A program made the translations under genes and the position numbers. Below are positions 1-4,696 of a DNA stretch of 9,453 nucleotides, in pieces. Numbering within the stretch: position 1 is the first letter of the stretch; every line of letters starts with the position of its first letter. The notes under the pieces are model-generated. The model saw only the letters and a list, made by a program, of their open reading frames with translations, was not told the DNA's origin and did no database searches. The DNA comes from Lentzea sp. (GTDB lineage: Bacteria; Actinomycetota; Actinomycetes; Mycobacteriales; Pseudonocardiaceae), in the NCBI GenBank assembly GCA_030146905.1, contig JASLAV010000130.1:1-9453 (forward strand), in the 5' to 3' direction.

Positions 1-453
1 CGGTCCGATCACGTCGGCGCTGTTGGACCCCAGCCCCAGCACGGTGTTCGCCTGCCCCAGGTCCTTCTCCGCGACGAGGCTCGGCACGGCCGCCCGTGAA
101 GCGGGGAGGAAGATCTGGCCGATCACGGCCCGCAGCCCGACGAGCACGAGCAGGACCGGCAGCGGCGGCAGAGTGAACGCGATGACCGCCAGCAGCACGC
201 CCTGCGCGACCTCGCAGGCGATCATGACGGTGCGCCGGTCGACCCTGTCGCCGATGACCCCGGTCAGCGGGCTGAGCAACGACGGCGCGAAGTCGCCCAC
301 CAGCAGCAGCGCGGCCACCGCGACGGCCTTGCCCAGGATCGACTGCACGTGGACCATCAGCGTGACCAGGCTGAGCGCGTCCCCTGCAACGGAAACGACC
401 CGTGCGGTGCTGAGCACGCGCAACGGGCCGTTCTCCTTCAAAAGCGTCAGCAC
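1..453 (-). CDS. MFS transporter, N-terminal part (runs off the left edge); possible siderophore exporter
   Basis: The reverse strand reads 151 codons without a stop from a GTG at 453 to the window edge. The product begins VLTLLKENGPLRVLSTARVV and shows several hydrophobic segments (around residues 20-40, 45-65, 75-100 and 105-120). Between the second and third lies GVIGDRVDRRTVM (about 62-74), a good match to the MFS loop 2-3 signature GxxxDRxxRR. Only about four helices are present; the C-terminal two thirds lie outside. The start is 4 bp after the stop of the siderophore-binding lipoprotein gene, so the two are almost certainly cotranscribed under the iron box at 1475-1493. MFS proteins of the EntS type beside siderophore genes usually export the siderophore, and drug efflux is the alternative. 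Family is clear; substrate is inferred from context only. No strong Shine-Dalgarno precedes the GTG, which suggests translational coupling. Confidence 0.85.
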   Translation of the reverse strand, partial: MLTLLKENGPLRVLSTARVVSVAGDALSLVTLMVHVQSILGKAVAVAALLLVGDFAPSLLSPLTGVIGDRVDRRTVMIACEVAQGVLLAVIAFTLPPLPVLLVLVGLRAVIGQIFLPASRAAVPSLVAEKDLGQANTVLGLGSNSADVIGP

Positions 454-457
454 ACGG

Positions 458-1456
458 CTATCGTGCCAACACCTGGTCGAGCTGGTCAGCCAGTTTGTTC
501 ATGATCGCGGCGTAGGACGAGTAGCTCAGCGGTGCGACCGCGTTCCACTCGACGAACCGGTTCGCCTGCACGGCGGGCAGCGACTGGAAGACCGGGTGGC
601 CCTCCTTCATCTTCTCCGGGTTCAGCACGTGCTGGCGGGTGTCCCACATGATCACGTGCTCTTTGTACGTGCCGGAGTTCTCCCACGACAGCGACTGGAA
701 GTAGCCGCCGCCCTCGGAGTCGGGCTTGTCCGGGGTGAGCAGCGGCAGGCCGAGCTCCTTGGCGTACCAGTCGAGGTCCGGGTTGCGGGCGGGCACCGCG
801 ACGTAGAAGAGCTTCGGGTCGGCGCCGACGACCTGGATCTTCTGGTTCGCGGCCTTCATCTTGGCGCCGATGGCCTTCAGCCGGTCGGCGGCCTTGGTGA
901 ACGCCTCCTCGTCGGCCTTCACCTTCGCCGACCCGGTGTCGCCGCCGAGCGACTCGGCGAGCTCGCGGAAGCGCTTGATGCCGTCCGGAAGCAGGATCTT
1001 CGACTGTCCGATGCCGACGGTCGGGGCGACCTTGAGCACCTTCTCCTCGAACTCGGCCGTGAGGTGCCAGAGCCCGGTGACCTCCGGGTAGTAGCCCGCG
1101 ACCACGAGGTCGGCGTTGAGCGCGGCGAACTTCTCGAAGTCGATCTCGCCGTAGCCGGGACCGGTGACGTCGGTGACCTGGCTCGGGTCGATGCTGCCCG
1201 CCTCGGGGTCGGTGGTGCCGTCCGCGCGCTTGAGCGGGCCGAACGTGCCGACCACGTTGACGCCGAAGTCCTTGAGCGCGCCCGCGGCGGACACCTGCGC
1301 GACGACGCGCTGCGGCCTCTGGGGCGCGGTGACCTCCTTACCCCGATCGTCCTTGAAGGACCATTGGCCACTTCCCTGCTCCGCGTCCGTGGGAGCGTTC
1401 CCGCCACACCCGGCGACCAAGCCGAGCAGCAGAACCGCGGCGACTGTCCTGCGCAA
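458..1456 (-). CDS. Iron-siderophore ABC transporter substrate-binding lipoprotein (FecB/periplasmic binding protein type)
   Basis: Predicted 332-aa lipoprotein that would capture ferric siderophore outside the membrane and pass it to an ABC permease. With the TTG start used here it begins MRRTVAAVLLLGLVAGC: a short basic and hydrophobic signal with lipobox LVAGC, the lipidated Cys being residue 17. A segment with PQRVVAQVSAAGALKDFGVNVVG and one with the FEKFAALNADLVVAG theme match the N-terminal lobe of the PF01497-type fold; the C-terminal lobe includes PVFQSLPAVQANRFVEW. A GTG three codons upstream (1465) is in frame, but the AGGAGG at 1470-1465 overlaps that GTG and lies 8 nt from the TTG, so the TTG is preferred. 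An iron box sits immediately upstream. No permease or ATPase gene is adjacent; the next gene in the operon is an MFS transporter. Family assignment is firm, the siderophore is unknown. Confidence 0.9.
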   Translation of the reverse strand: MRRTVAAVLLLGLVAGCGGNAPTDAEQGSGQWSFKDDRGKEVTAPQRPQRVVAQVSAAGALKDFGVNVVGTFGPLKRADGTTDPEAGSIDPSQVTDVTGPGYGEIDFEKFAALNADLVVAGYYPEVTGLWHLTAEFEEKVLKVAPTVGIGQSKILLPDGIKRFRELAESLGGDTGSAKVKADEEAFTKAADRLKAIGAKMKAANQKIQVVGADPKLFYVAVPARNPDLDWYAKELGLPLLTPDKPDSEGGGYFQSLSWENSGTYKEHVIMWDTRQHVLNPEKMKEGHPVFQSLPAVQANRFVEWNAVAPLSYSSYAAIMNKLADQLDQVLAR

Positions 1457-1464
1457 TCCGTCCA

Positions 1465-1470
1465 CCTCCT
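1465..1470 (-). promoter_or_regulatory. Shine-Dalgarno that selects the TTG start of the lipoprotein gene
   Basis: AGGAGG reads on the minus strand from 1470 to 1465. It shares its last base with the in-frame GTG at 1465-1463, so it cannot serve that codon. It lies 8 nt upstream of TTG 1456-1454, a normal spacing. Confidence 0.7.
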
Positions 1471-1474
1471 GAGT

Positions 1475-1493
1475 TTAGGCTTGCCTAACCTAT
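1475..1493 (-). promoter_or_regulatory. Iron box (IdeR/DmdR1-type operator)
   Basis: The minus strand reads ATAGGTTAGGCAAGCCTAA, matching 16 of 19 positions of the actinobacterial iron box TTAGGTTAGGCTAACCTAA. It is a near-palindrome, ends 4 nt before the Shine-Dalgarno of the lipoprotein gene, and so would cover the transcription start or the -10 region. Fe2+-loaded IdeR/DmdR1 binding there would repress the lipoprotein-MFS pair when iron is sufficient. The site match is seen; the regulator is inferred from knowledge of DtxR-family regulators in high-GC actinobacteria. Confidence 0.85.
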
Positions 1494-1518
1494 CAAGAGA
1501 TTCATCAGCCTCCGACAT

Positions 1519-1549
1519 ACCGGTGGGTCCGTGACCACCTGCCACCGGT
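1519..1549. repeat. Inverted repeat, 8-bp arms
   Basis: ACCGGTGG (1519-1526) and CCACCGGT (1542-1549) are perfect inverted copies around a 15-nt centre. They lie upstream of the iron-box promoter and of the divergent plus-strand region. No T-run follows, so it does not look like a terminator. Role unknown; an operator is possible. Confidence 0.4.
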
Positions 1550-1586
1550 CGATGACAGGACGAGGTCGGCACACCTTCGGTGGAGG

Positions 1587-1607
1587 TCTCACCCCGACAG
1601 GGTGAGA
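1587..1607. promoter_or_regulatory. Palindrome with 8-bp arms, candidate operator
   Basis: TCTCACCC (1587-1594), 5 nt, GGGTGAGA (1600-1607) form a perfect inverted repeat. Its centre is about 51 bp upstream of the predicted start point of the leaderless ORF at 1648, where an activator would usually bind. No regulator family is recognised from the motif. Confidence 0.45.
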
Positions 1608-1634
1608 ACGGCCGATCCGGCCGGCGCGGGCCGC

Positions 1635-1640
1635 TATGTT
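1635..1640 (+). promoter_or_regulatory. -10 element of a leaderless-type promoter
   Basis: TATGTT fits the actinobacterial -10 pattern TAnnnT and is followed after 7 nt by GTG at 1648, the spacing typical of leaderless transcripts. No good -35 is visible at 17-18 nt upstream. Transcription from here could also serve the NlpC/P60 gene at 1800. Confidence 0.4.
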
Positions 1641-1647
1641 GCCCACC

Positions 1648-1737
1648 GTGTTCAAGACTTCGCGCATCGCGACCACCGCCCTCGCCACCGCGGGGCGCCG
1701 CACCGGCGACGACGTGATCGGTCACCCCTTGGGCTGA
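1648..1737 (+). CDS. Possible small leaderless ORF, 29 aa (leader peptide candidate)
   Basis: GTG 1648 to TGA 1735-1737 encodes VFKTSRIATTALATAGRR followed by TGDDVIGHPLG. There is no Shine-Dalgarno; the support is the TATGTT at 1635-1640 with a 7-nt spacer. The N-terminus looks like the start of an export signal (basic, then Ala/Thr-rich), but the peptide ends early, so it may be a truncated gene remnant or a leader peptide. Two hairpins follow (1744-1759 and 1761-1797), and the second masks the ribosome-binding site of the next gene, an arrangement seen in attenuators. An in-frame ATG at 1636 would add four codons but would overlap the -10 element. Not recognised as any family; could be chance. 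Confidence 0.3.
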   Translation: MFKTSRIATTALATAGRRTGDDVIGHPLG

Positions 1738-1743
1738 ACCCGG

Positions 1744-1759
1744 ACGGCCGTCTGGCCGT
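1744..1759 (+). other. Small hairpin in the leader of the first NlpC/P60 gene
   Basis: ACGGCC (1744-1749), loop GTCT, GGCCGT (1754-1759): a perfect 6-bp stem with a tetraloop. It starts 6 nt after the small ORF stop and ends 1 nt before the larger hairpin. Confidence 0.45.
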
Positions 1760-1760
1760 A

Positions 1761-1797
1761 GGCCTCCTCAGAAGCAGATCCCGACTCTGAGGAGGCC
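1761..1797 (+). promoter_or_regulatory. Perfect 12-bp-stem hairpin masking a Shine-Dalgarno
   Basis: GGCCTCCTCAGA (1761-1772) and TCTGAGGAGGCC (1786-1797) are perfect inverted complements around a 13-nt loop. The right arm contains GAGGAGG, the Shine-Dalgarno of the GTG at 1800, so the folded RNA would block ribosome entry. No T-run follows, so a Rho-independent terminator is less likely than a translational switch. The stem is seen directly; the regulatory role is inferred. Confidence 0.65.
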
Positions 1798-1799
1798 GC

Positions 1800-2774
1800 G
1801 TGCCCGGCCATCGTGCTGCAAGGACCACCGCTTTCGCCGCCGTGATCGCCGCGACGGTGGTGTCGATGCCCTCGGCGCACGCGCAGCCCGCCGCCGCCGA
1901 CGCGCTGAAGACCTACACCGACCTCACGCAACAGGCCGAGAAGCTCAGCCAGGACCACCTCAAGGCCCAGGGCGACCTCGCGAAGGCGAACGCGGTCGTG
2001 GGCGCCGCCACCGAGGCGGAGCGCAAGGCCCTCGCCGAGTCCGAGCAGTTCCGCAACCAGGTCGACGTGCTGACGGAAGCGACGTTCGAGGGCGCCAGGT
2101 TCAACAACATCTCGGCCCTGCTCACCTCGTCGTCCCAGCAGGACTTCCTGGAGCGGATGCAGGCGATGAACATCATCGCCACCGACCAGAACGAGGCGGT
2201 GGCACGGCTGGACGCCACGCTGAGCGCGGCCCAGAAGGCGCGAACCGACGCCGCCACCGCCGCGGGCGCCGCGGAGAAGTTCGCTGCGGACGTCTCCACC
2301 CGCAAGGCCGCCATGGACCAGCAGGTGACGGCCGCGCGGACCAAGTACCAGTCGTTGTCGGTGCCGCAGAAGCAGACGTTGAAGGCACCCGGCGACCAGT
2401 CGTCCGTGCCGGTGCCGGCGGGCGCGGCGGGCGTGGCGCTGAACTTCGCGCTGGGTGAGCGCGGCAAGCCGTACGTGTTCGGCTCCAACGGCCCGAACTC
2501 GTGGGACTGCTCGTCGCTGATGCAGGCCGCCTACCGGGCCGCGGGCGTGTCCATCCCCCGCGTCACCTACGACCAGGCGAAGGTCGGCCGCGCGGTGACC
2601 CGCGGCGCCGTCGCGCCGGGCGACCTCGTCATCTACTACTCGGGCCAGACGCACGTGGCGATGGTCGTGGACAGCGTCCGCGCGGTGCACGCGTCCACCG
2701 AGGGCGTGCCGGTGAAGATCGCCGACATCGACTCCATCGGACCCATTTCGGTGATCCGTCGCGTGGTCGGGTGA
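1800..2774 (+). CDS. Secreted NlpC/P60 peptidoglycan endopeptidase, copy 1 (coiled coil + C40 peptidase, RipA-like)
   Basis: A 324-aa exported protein predicted to cut stem peptides of peptidoglycan (typically D-Glu/meso-DAP bonds) in the cell wall. It has a Sec signal peptide with likely cleavage after SAHA (residue 28), an Ala/Lys/Glu-rich coiled-coil region at about 30-200, and an NlpC/P60 domain at about 212-324. The catalytic Cys is C237 in WDCSS, the His is H285 in THVAMV and the third polar residue is H297 in AVHAS. Length and order match RipA/CwlO-type actinobacterial hydrolases. The start is GTG with GAGGAGG only about 4 nt upstream and buried in the hairpin at 1761-1797. It is a paralogue of the gene at 2995, with a nearly identical C-terminal block. 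All catalytic residues are present, so it is probably active. The coiled coil probably restrains the catalytic domain or binds a partner, as known for RipA/CwlO-type proteins. Confidence 0.93.
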   Translation: MPGHRAARTTAFAAVIAATVVSMPSAHAQPAAADALKTYTDLTQQAEKLSQDHLKAQGDLAKANAVVGAATEAERKALAESEQFRNQVDVLTEATFEGARFNNISALLTSSSQQDFLERMQAMNIIATDQNEAVARLDATLSAAQKARTDAATAAGAAEKFAADVSTRKAAMDQQVTAARTKYQSLSVPQKQTLKAPGDQSSVPVPAGAAGVALNFALGERGKPYVFGSNGPNSWDCSSLMQAAYRAAGVSIPRVTYDQAKVGRAVTRGAVAPGDLVIYYSGQTHVAMVVDSVRAVHASTEGVPVKIADIDSIGPISVIRRVVG

Positions 2775-2797
2775 CGTTCGTCTCCACCCCGGGATAA

Positions 2798-2809
2798 ACC
2801 CACGTGGGT
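2798..2809. promoter_or_regulatory. Perfect 12-bp palindrome in the gap between the two NlpC/P60 genes
   Basis: ACCCACGTGGGT is fully self-complementary with no loop, which suits a dimeric DNA-binding protein better than an RNA hairpin. It lies 24 bp after the first gene's stop and about 45 bp upstream of the candidate -35 at 2854. No T-run follows. No clear Rho-independent terminator was found after the first gene. Confidence 0.35.
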
Positions 2810-2853
2810 GACTGTGAGAACGTGCGGGTCGGATAACCGCTGGACCCCGGTGC

Positions 2854-2882
2854 TGGACGAACATCAGGTCGTTCCGTAACCT
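2854..2882 (+). promoter_or_regulatory. Candidate sigma-A-type promoter for the second NlpC/P60 gene
   Basis: TGGACG (2854-2859), a 17-nt spacer and TAACCT (2877-2882) give a plausible housekeeping promoter with an expected start near 2889. This leaves a leader of about 105 nt before GTG 2995. In the leader, GCCGC/GCGGC (2935-2939 and 2967-2971) and CGCG/CGCG (2944-2947 and 2958-2961) can form a nested weak stem. The Shine-Dalgarno AAGGAGG (2979-2985) lies outside that stem and is 9 nt from the start. Confidence 0.4.
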
Positions 2883-2994
2883 GACCGAGACCTTCGGCCC
2901 AGCAGTTAACCCACTCGGGGCACACGCCAAGGTTGCCGCCTCACGCGCAGTAGTTCTCGCGGGGCAGCGGCCAGGAAAAAGGAGGACCCGCGAC

Positions 2995-3981
2995 GTGGTG
3001 TCGCACCCCTCACGCCGTATCGCGCGTGGAGCGTTCGTAGCGACGGCAGCTGTCGTCGCGGCAACGCTTCCCACGACCCAGGCCAGCGCACAGCCTTCCG
3101 CCGCCGACGCTCTCAAGAAGTACAACGAACTGTCGGAACAGGCATCCAAGCTCAACCAGGACCACCTGAAGGCGCAGGGCGACCTCGCGGCCAAGCAGGG
3201 CGAACTGGACAAGGCCAAGGGTGACCTGGCCAACGCCCAGAAGGCCGAGGAGTCCCTCCGCGGTCAGGTCGACCTCCTCACGGAGGCCACCTACTCGGGC
3301 GCGCGGTTCAACCAGATCTCCGCACTGCTGGTGAGCGACTCGCAGCAGGACTTCCTCAACCGCATGTCGGCCATCAACATCATCGCGGCCGACAACGCGG
3401 AGGCGCTGAAGAAGCTCACCGACGCCGTCGAAGCGGCCGACGCGGCCACGAAGACGGCGAACGAGGCCACCGAGGCCTCGAAGAAGATCCTCGCCGAGAT
3501 GGCCCAGAAGAAGGCCGAGCTCGACAAGCAGCTCGGCGAGGCGCAGGCCCAGTACCGCTCGCTCAGCACGACCGTGCGCAACCAGCTGGCCGCGACCGGT
3601 GACATGTCGAACATCTCGGTTCCGGCCGGCACGGCTGGCAGGGCGCTGAACTTCGCCCTCGCCCAGCGCGGCAAGCCCTACGTCTACGGCTCCAACGGCC
3701 CGAACTCGTGGGACTGCTCGTCGCTCATCCAGGCCGCGTACCGCGAGGCCGGCGTGTCGATCGGCCGCACCAGCTACGCCCAGGCGGCAGCCGGTCGCCC
3801 GGTCAGCCGCAGCGAGGTCAAGGCCGGCGACATCATCGTGTACTACTCGAGCCAGTCCCACGTGGCGATGGCGGTGGACGGCATCCGTGCCGTGCACGCG
3901 TCGACCGAGGGAGTGCCGGTGAAGATCGCCGACATCGACTCGATCGGCCCCATCAGCGGCATCCGCCGCATCGAAGGCTGA
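2995..3981 (+). CDS. Secreted NlpC/P60 peptidoglycan endopeptidase, copy 2 (coiled coil + C40 peptidase)
   Basis: A 328-aa paralogue of the preceding gene with the same plan: signal peptide with likely cleavage after QASA (residue 32), a long coiled coil at about 34-205 rich in KAELDKQL-type heptads, and an NlpC/P60 domain at about 216-328. Catalytic residues are C241 (WDCSS), H289 (SHVAMA) and H301 (AVHAS). The start is the first of two adjacent GTG codons, with AAGGAGG 9 nt upstream, a strong and open site unlike that of copy 1. The coiled coil is four residues longer and more charged than in copy 1, while the last ~30 residues are almost the same. It probably hydrolyses peptidoglycan peptides during growth or division; a division of labour with copy 1 is an inference. 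The gene is followed by a strong hairpin terminator. Confidence 0.94.
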   Translation: MVSHPSRRIARGAFVATAAVVAATLPTTQASAQPSAADALKKYNELSEQASKLNQDHLKAQGDLAAKQGELDKAKGDLANAQKAEESLRGQVDLLTEATYSGARFNQISALLVSDSQQDFLNRMSAINIIAADNAEALKKLTDAVEAADAATKTANEATEASKKILAEMAQKKAELDKQLGEAQAQYRSLSTTVRNQLAATGDMSNISVPAGTAGRALNFALAQRGKPYVYGSNGPNSWDCSSLIQAAYREAGVSIGRTSYAQAAAGRPVSRSEVKAGDIIVYYSSQSHVAMAVDGIRAVHASTEGVPVKIADIDSIGPISGIRRIEG

Positions 3982-3992
3982 CACGAGCACCA

Positions 3993-4034
3993 CGAAACGG
4001 GCCGGACCCCCTCGCGGGGGTCCGGCCCGTTTCG
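3993..4034. terminator. Strong bidirectional hairpin terminator
   Basis: A perfect 19-bp stem (3993-4011 with 4016-4034) around loop TCGC, very GC-rich at the loop and ending with TTT on the plus strand and on the minus strand too, since the arms end AAA/TTT. It lies 11 bp after the second NlpC/P60 stop and 19 bp beyond the stop of the convergent HesB-like gene, so it can end both transcripts. Confidence 0.9.
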
Positions 4035-4053
4035 CCTGTCCGGGGGTCGAGCC

Positions 4054-4356
4054 TCAGGAGTCCTGCTCCTGGAGAGCGATCGCGAAGGCCGGGTTGCCCT
4101 CGTCGTCCTGGCGCACGTCCAGGACCTTGTCGTCCAGGTACTCGGCCGCGGCCGGTTCCACGATGACCTTGGCTCCCGCCGGCGCCGCCACCACCTCGTC
4201 GCCGTCGACGGCTTCGCTCAGCGACAGTTCCAGTGCGGCCTGGCTGTCCTGGTCGGCGGAGAGAGCGAAACGCAGGCCGACGTCGTCGTTGGCGTCTTCT
4301 GTCTGCGACGTCAGCTCGTTGATGACCTCGGCGGCCATCGGCGTCACTTCGAGCAT
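4054..4356 (-). CDS. Cysteine-free HesB/IscA-like (Fe-S_biosyn fold) small protein
   Basis: A 100-aa acidic protein. MLEVTPMAAEVINELTSQ, VGLRFAL, a GDEVVAAPAGAKVIVEPAAAEYLDDKVLD segment and a terminal GNPAFAIALQ follow the order of an A-type Fe-S carrier domain (helix, GLR strand, a dD..v..gv.v.vd..s..yL.g..ld core, F.i strand). The three cysteines that A-type carriers use to bind clusters are absent: the protein has no Cys at all. Related Cys-less proteins occur widely in actinobacteria under names such as HesB-like or 'adhesin'; their function is not established, so a cluster-carrier role should not be assumed. ATG start with GAGGGG (4367-4362) 5 nt upstream. It is convergent with the NlpC/P60 genes and shares their terminator. 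Confidence 0.8.
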   Translation of the reverse strand: MLEVTPMAAEVINELTSQTEDANDDVGLRFALSADQDSQAALELSLSEAVDGDEVVAAPAGAKVIVEPAAAEYLDDKVLDVRQDDEGNPAFAIALQEQDS

Positions 4357-4398
4357 GTCGGCCCCTCACATCAGGAAACAAGAAACTCGTTCCGTGTT

Positions 4399-4565
4399 CC
4401 CGACCTGGGCCGGTTTCAACCACTTCTCGTCGAATTACCGGCCGCGCGCCATCGGGCGCGTCCGGTTTTCGGAGTGTTTCCGCAGGTGGATGGGCTGTGG
4501 GCGGAGTGGAGAGTCGTCGAAGTGGTTGGACCAGTGCCGGGGCGTTGCGCCCCTGGGACGAGCGT
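4399..4565. repeat. Degenerate repeat module, copy A (interrupted by ~85 bp)
   Basis: The first part (4399-4440, 42 bp) matches 4576-4617 at 36 of 42 positions. The second part (4526-4565) starts TTGGACCAG, carries a hairpin GGGGCG-TTG-CGCCCC (4539-4553) and ends CGAGCGT, matching 4618-4658. In copy B the two parts are adjacent; here 85 bp (4441-4525) lie between them. CAACCACTTC (4417-4426) recurs inverted as GAAGTGGTTG (4519-4528). No open reading frame with start signals was found inside. Confidence 0.7.
4438..4469 (+). other. Hairpin with T-run inside the inserted segment of copy A
   Basis: CGCGCC (4445-4450), loop ATCG, GGCGCG (4455-4460), flanked by an outer CCGG/CCGG pairing (4438-4441 with 4462-4465) and followed by TTTT (4466-4469). 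It resembles a Rho-independent terminator read on the plus strand, but no plus-strand gene ends just upstream. Confidence 0.4.
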
Positions 4566-4575
4566 TCTGAGCCGA

Positions 4576-4658
4576 CCCGACTTGGGCCGGGTTCAGCCAC
4601 TTCTCACCGAATTATCGTTGGACCAGCCGTGGGCGACACCGCCCCCAGGACCGAGCGT
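4576..4658. repeat. Degenerate repeat module, copy B (uninterrupted, 83 bp)
   Basis: A 42-bp block (4576-4617) is followed directly by TTGGACCAG (4618-4626), a hairpin GGGCG-ACAC-CGCCC (4631-4644) and CGAGCGT (4652-4658). Compared with copy A the hairpin stem sequence differs but the stem is kept, which suggests selection on structure or a common mobile origin. It lies 3' of the minus-strand gene 4697-5341 and 5' of the HesB-like gene. The rest of the gap 4357-4696 shows no gene. Confidence 0.65.
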
Positions 4659-4696
4659 CCCGAACCGCGTGCTACTCCGAAGCGCGCTAGGCGAAG

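Noticed and set aside
23..1534. Long plus-strand open frame over the MFS/lipoprotein genes
   Set aside because: The translation is compositionally biased with no domain, and the minus strand encodes two recognisable proteins with start signals and an iron box.
1519..1549. Inverted repeat as a terminator for the minus-strand or plus-strand gene
   Set aside because: No T-run, a long 15-nt centre, and it lies upstream of the minus-strand promoter rather than after a gene.
2831..2911. MtrA-type binding sites (TAACC motifs)
   Set aside because: Single half-sites only; spacing does not give the paired direct repeats expected for MtrA.
2885..2994. c-di-AMP (ydaO-type) riboswitch upstream of the second NlpC/P60 gene
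   Set aside because: Such riboswitches often precede actinobacterial wall hydrolases, but I could not match the conserved core segments here, only weak stems. A covariance search would decide.
1722..3233. Long minus-strand open frames opposite the NlpC/P60 genes (also 3010-3993)
   Set aside because: Shadow frames of the two peptidase genes; Arg/His/Val-rich, no Shine-Dalgarno and no family resemblance.
4376..4401. ECF-sigma (SigR/SigE-like) promoter GGGAAC-N16-GTTT for the HesB-like gene
   Set aside because: Sequence and spacing are tempting, but the start point would fall on the Shine-Dalgarno (4362-4367), leaving it unusable. It also lies at the edge of the repeat module, so chance is likely.
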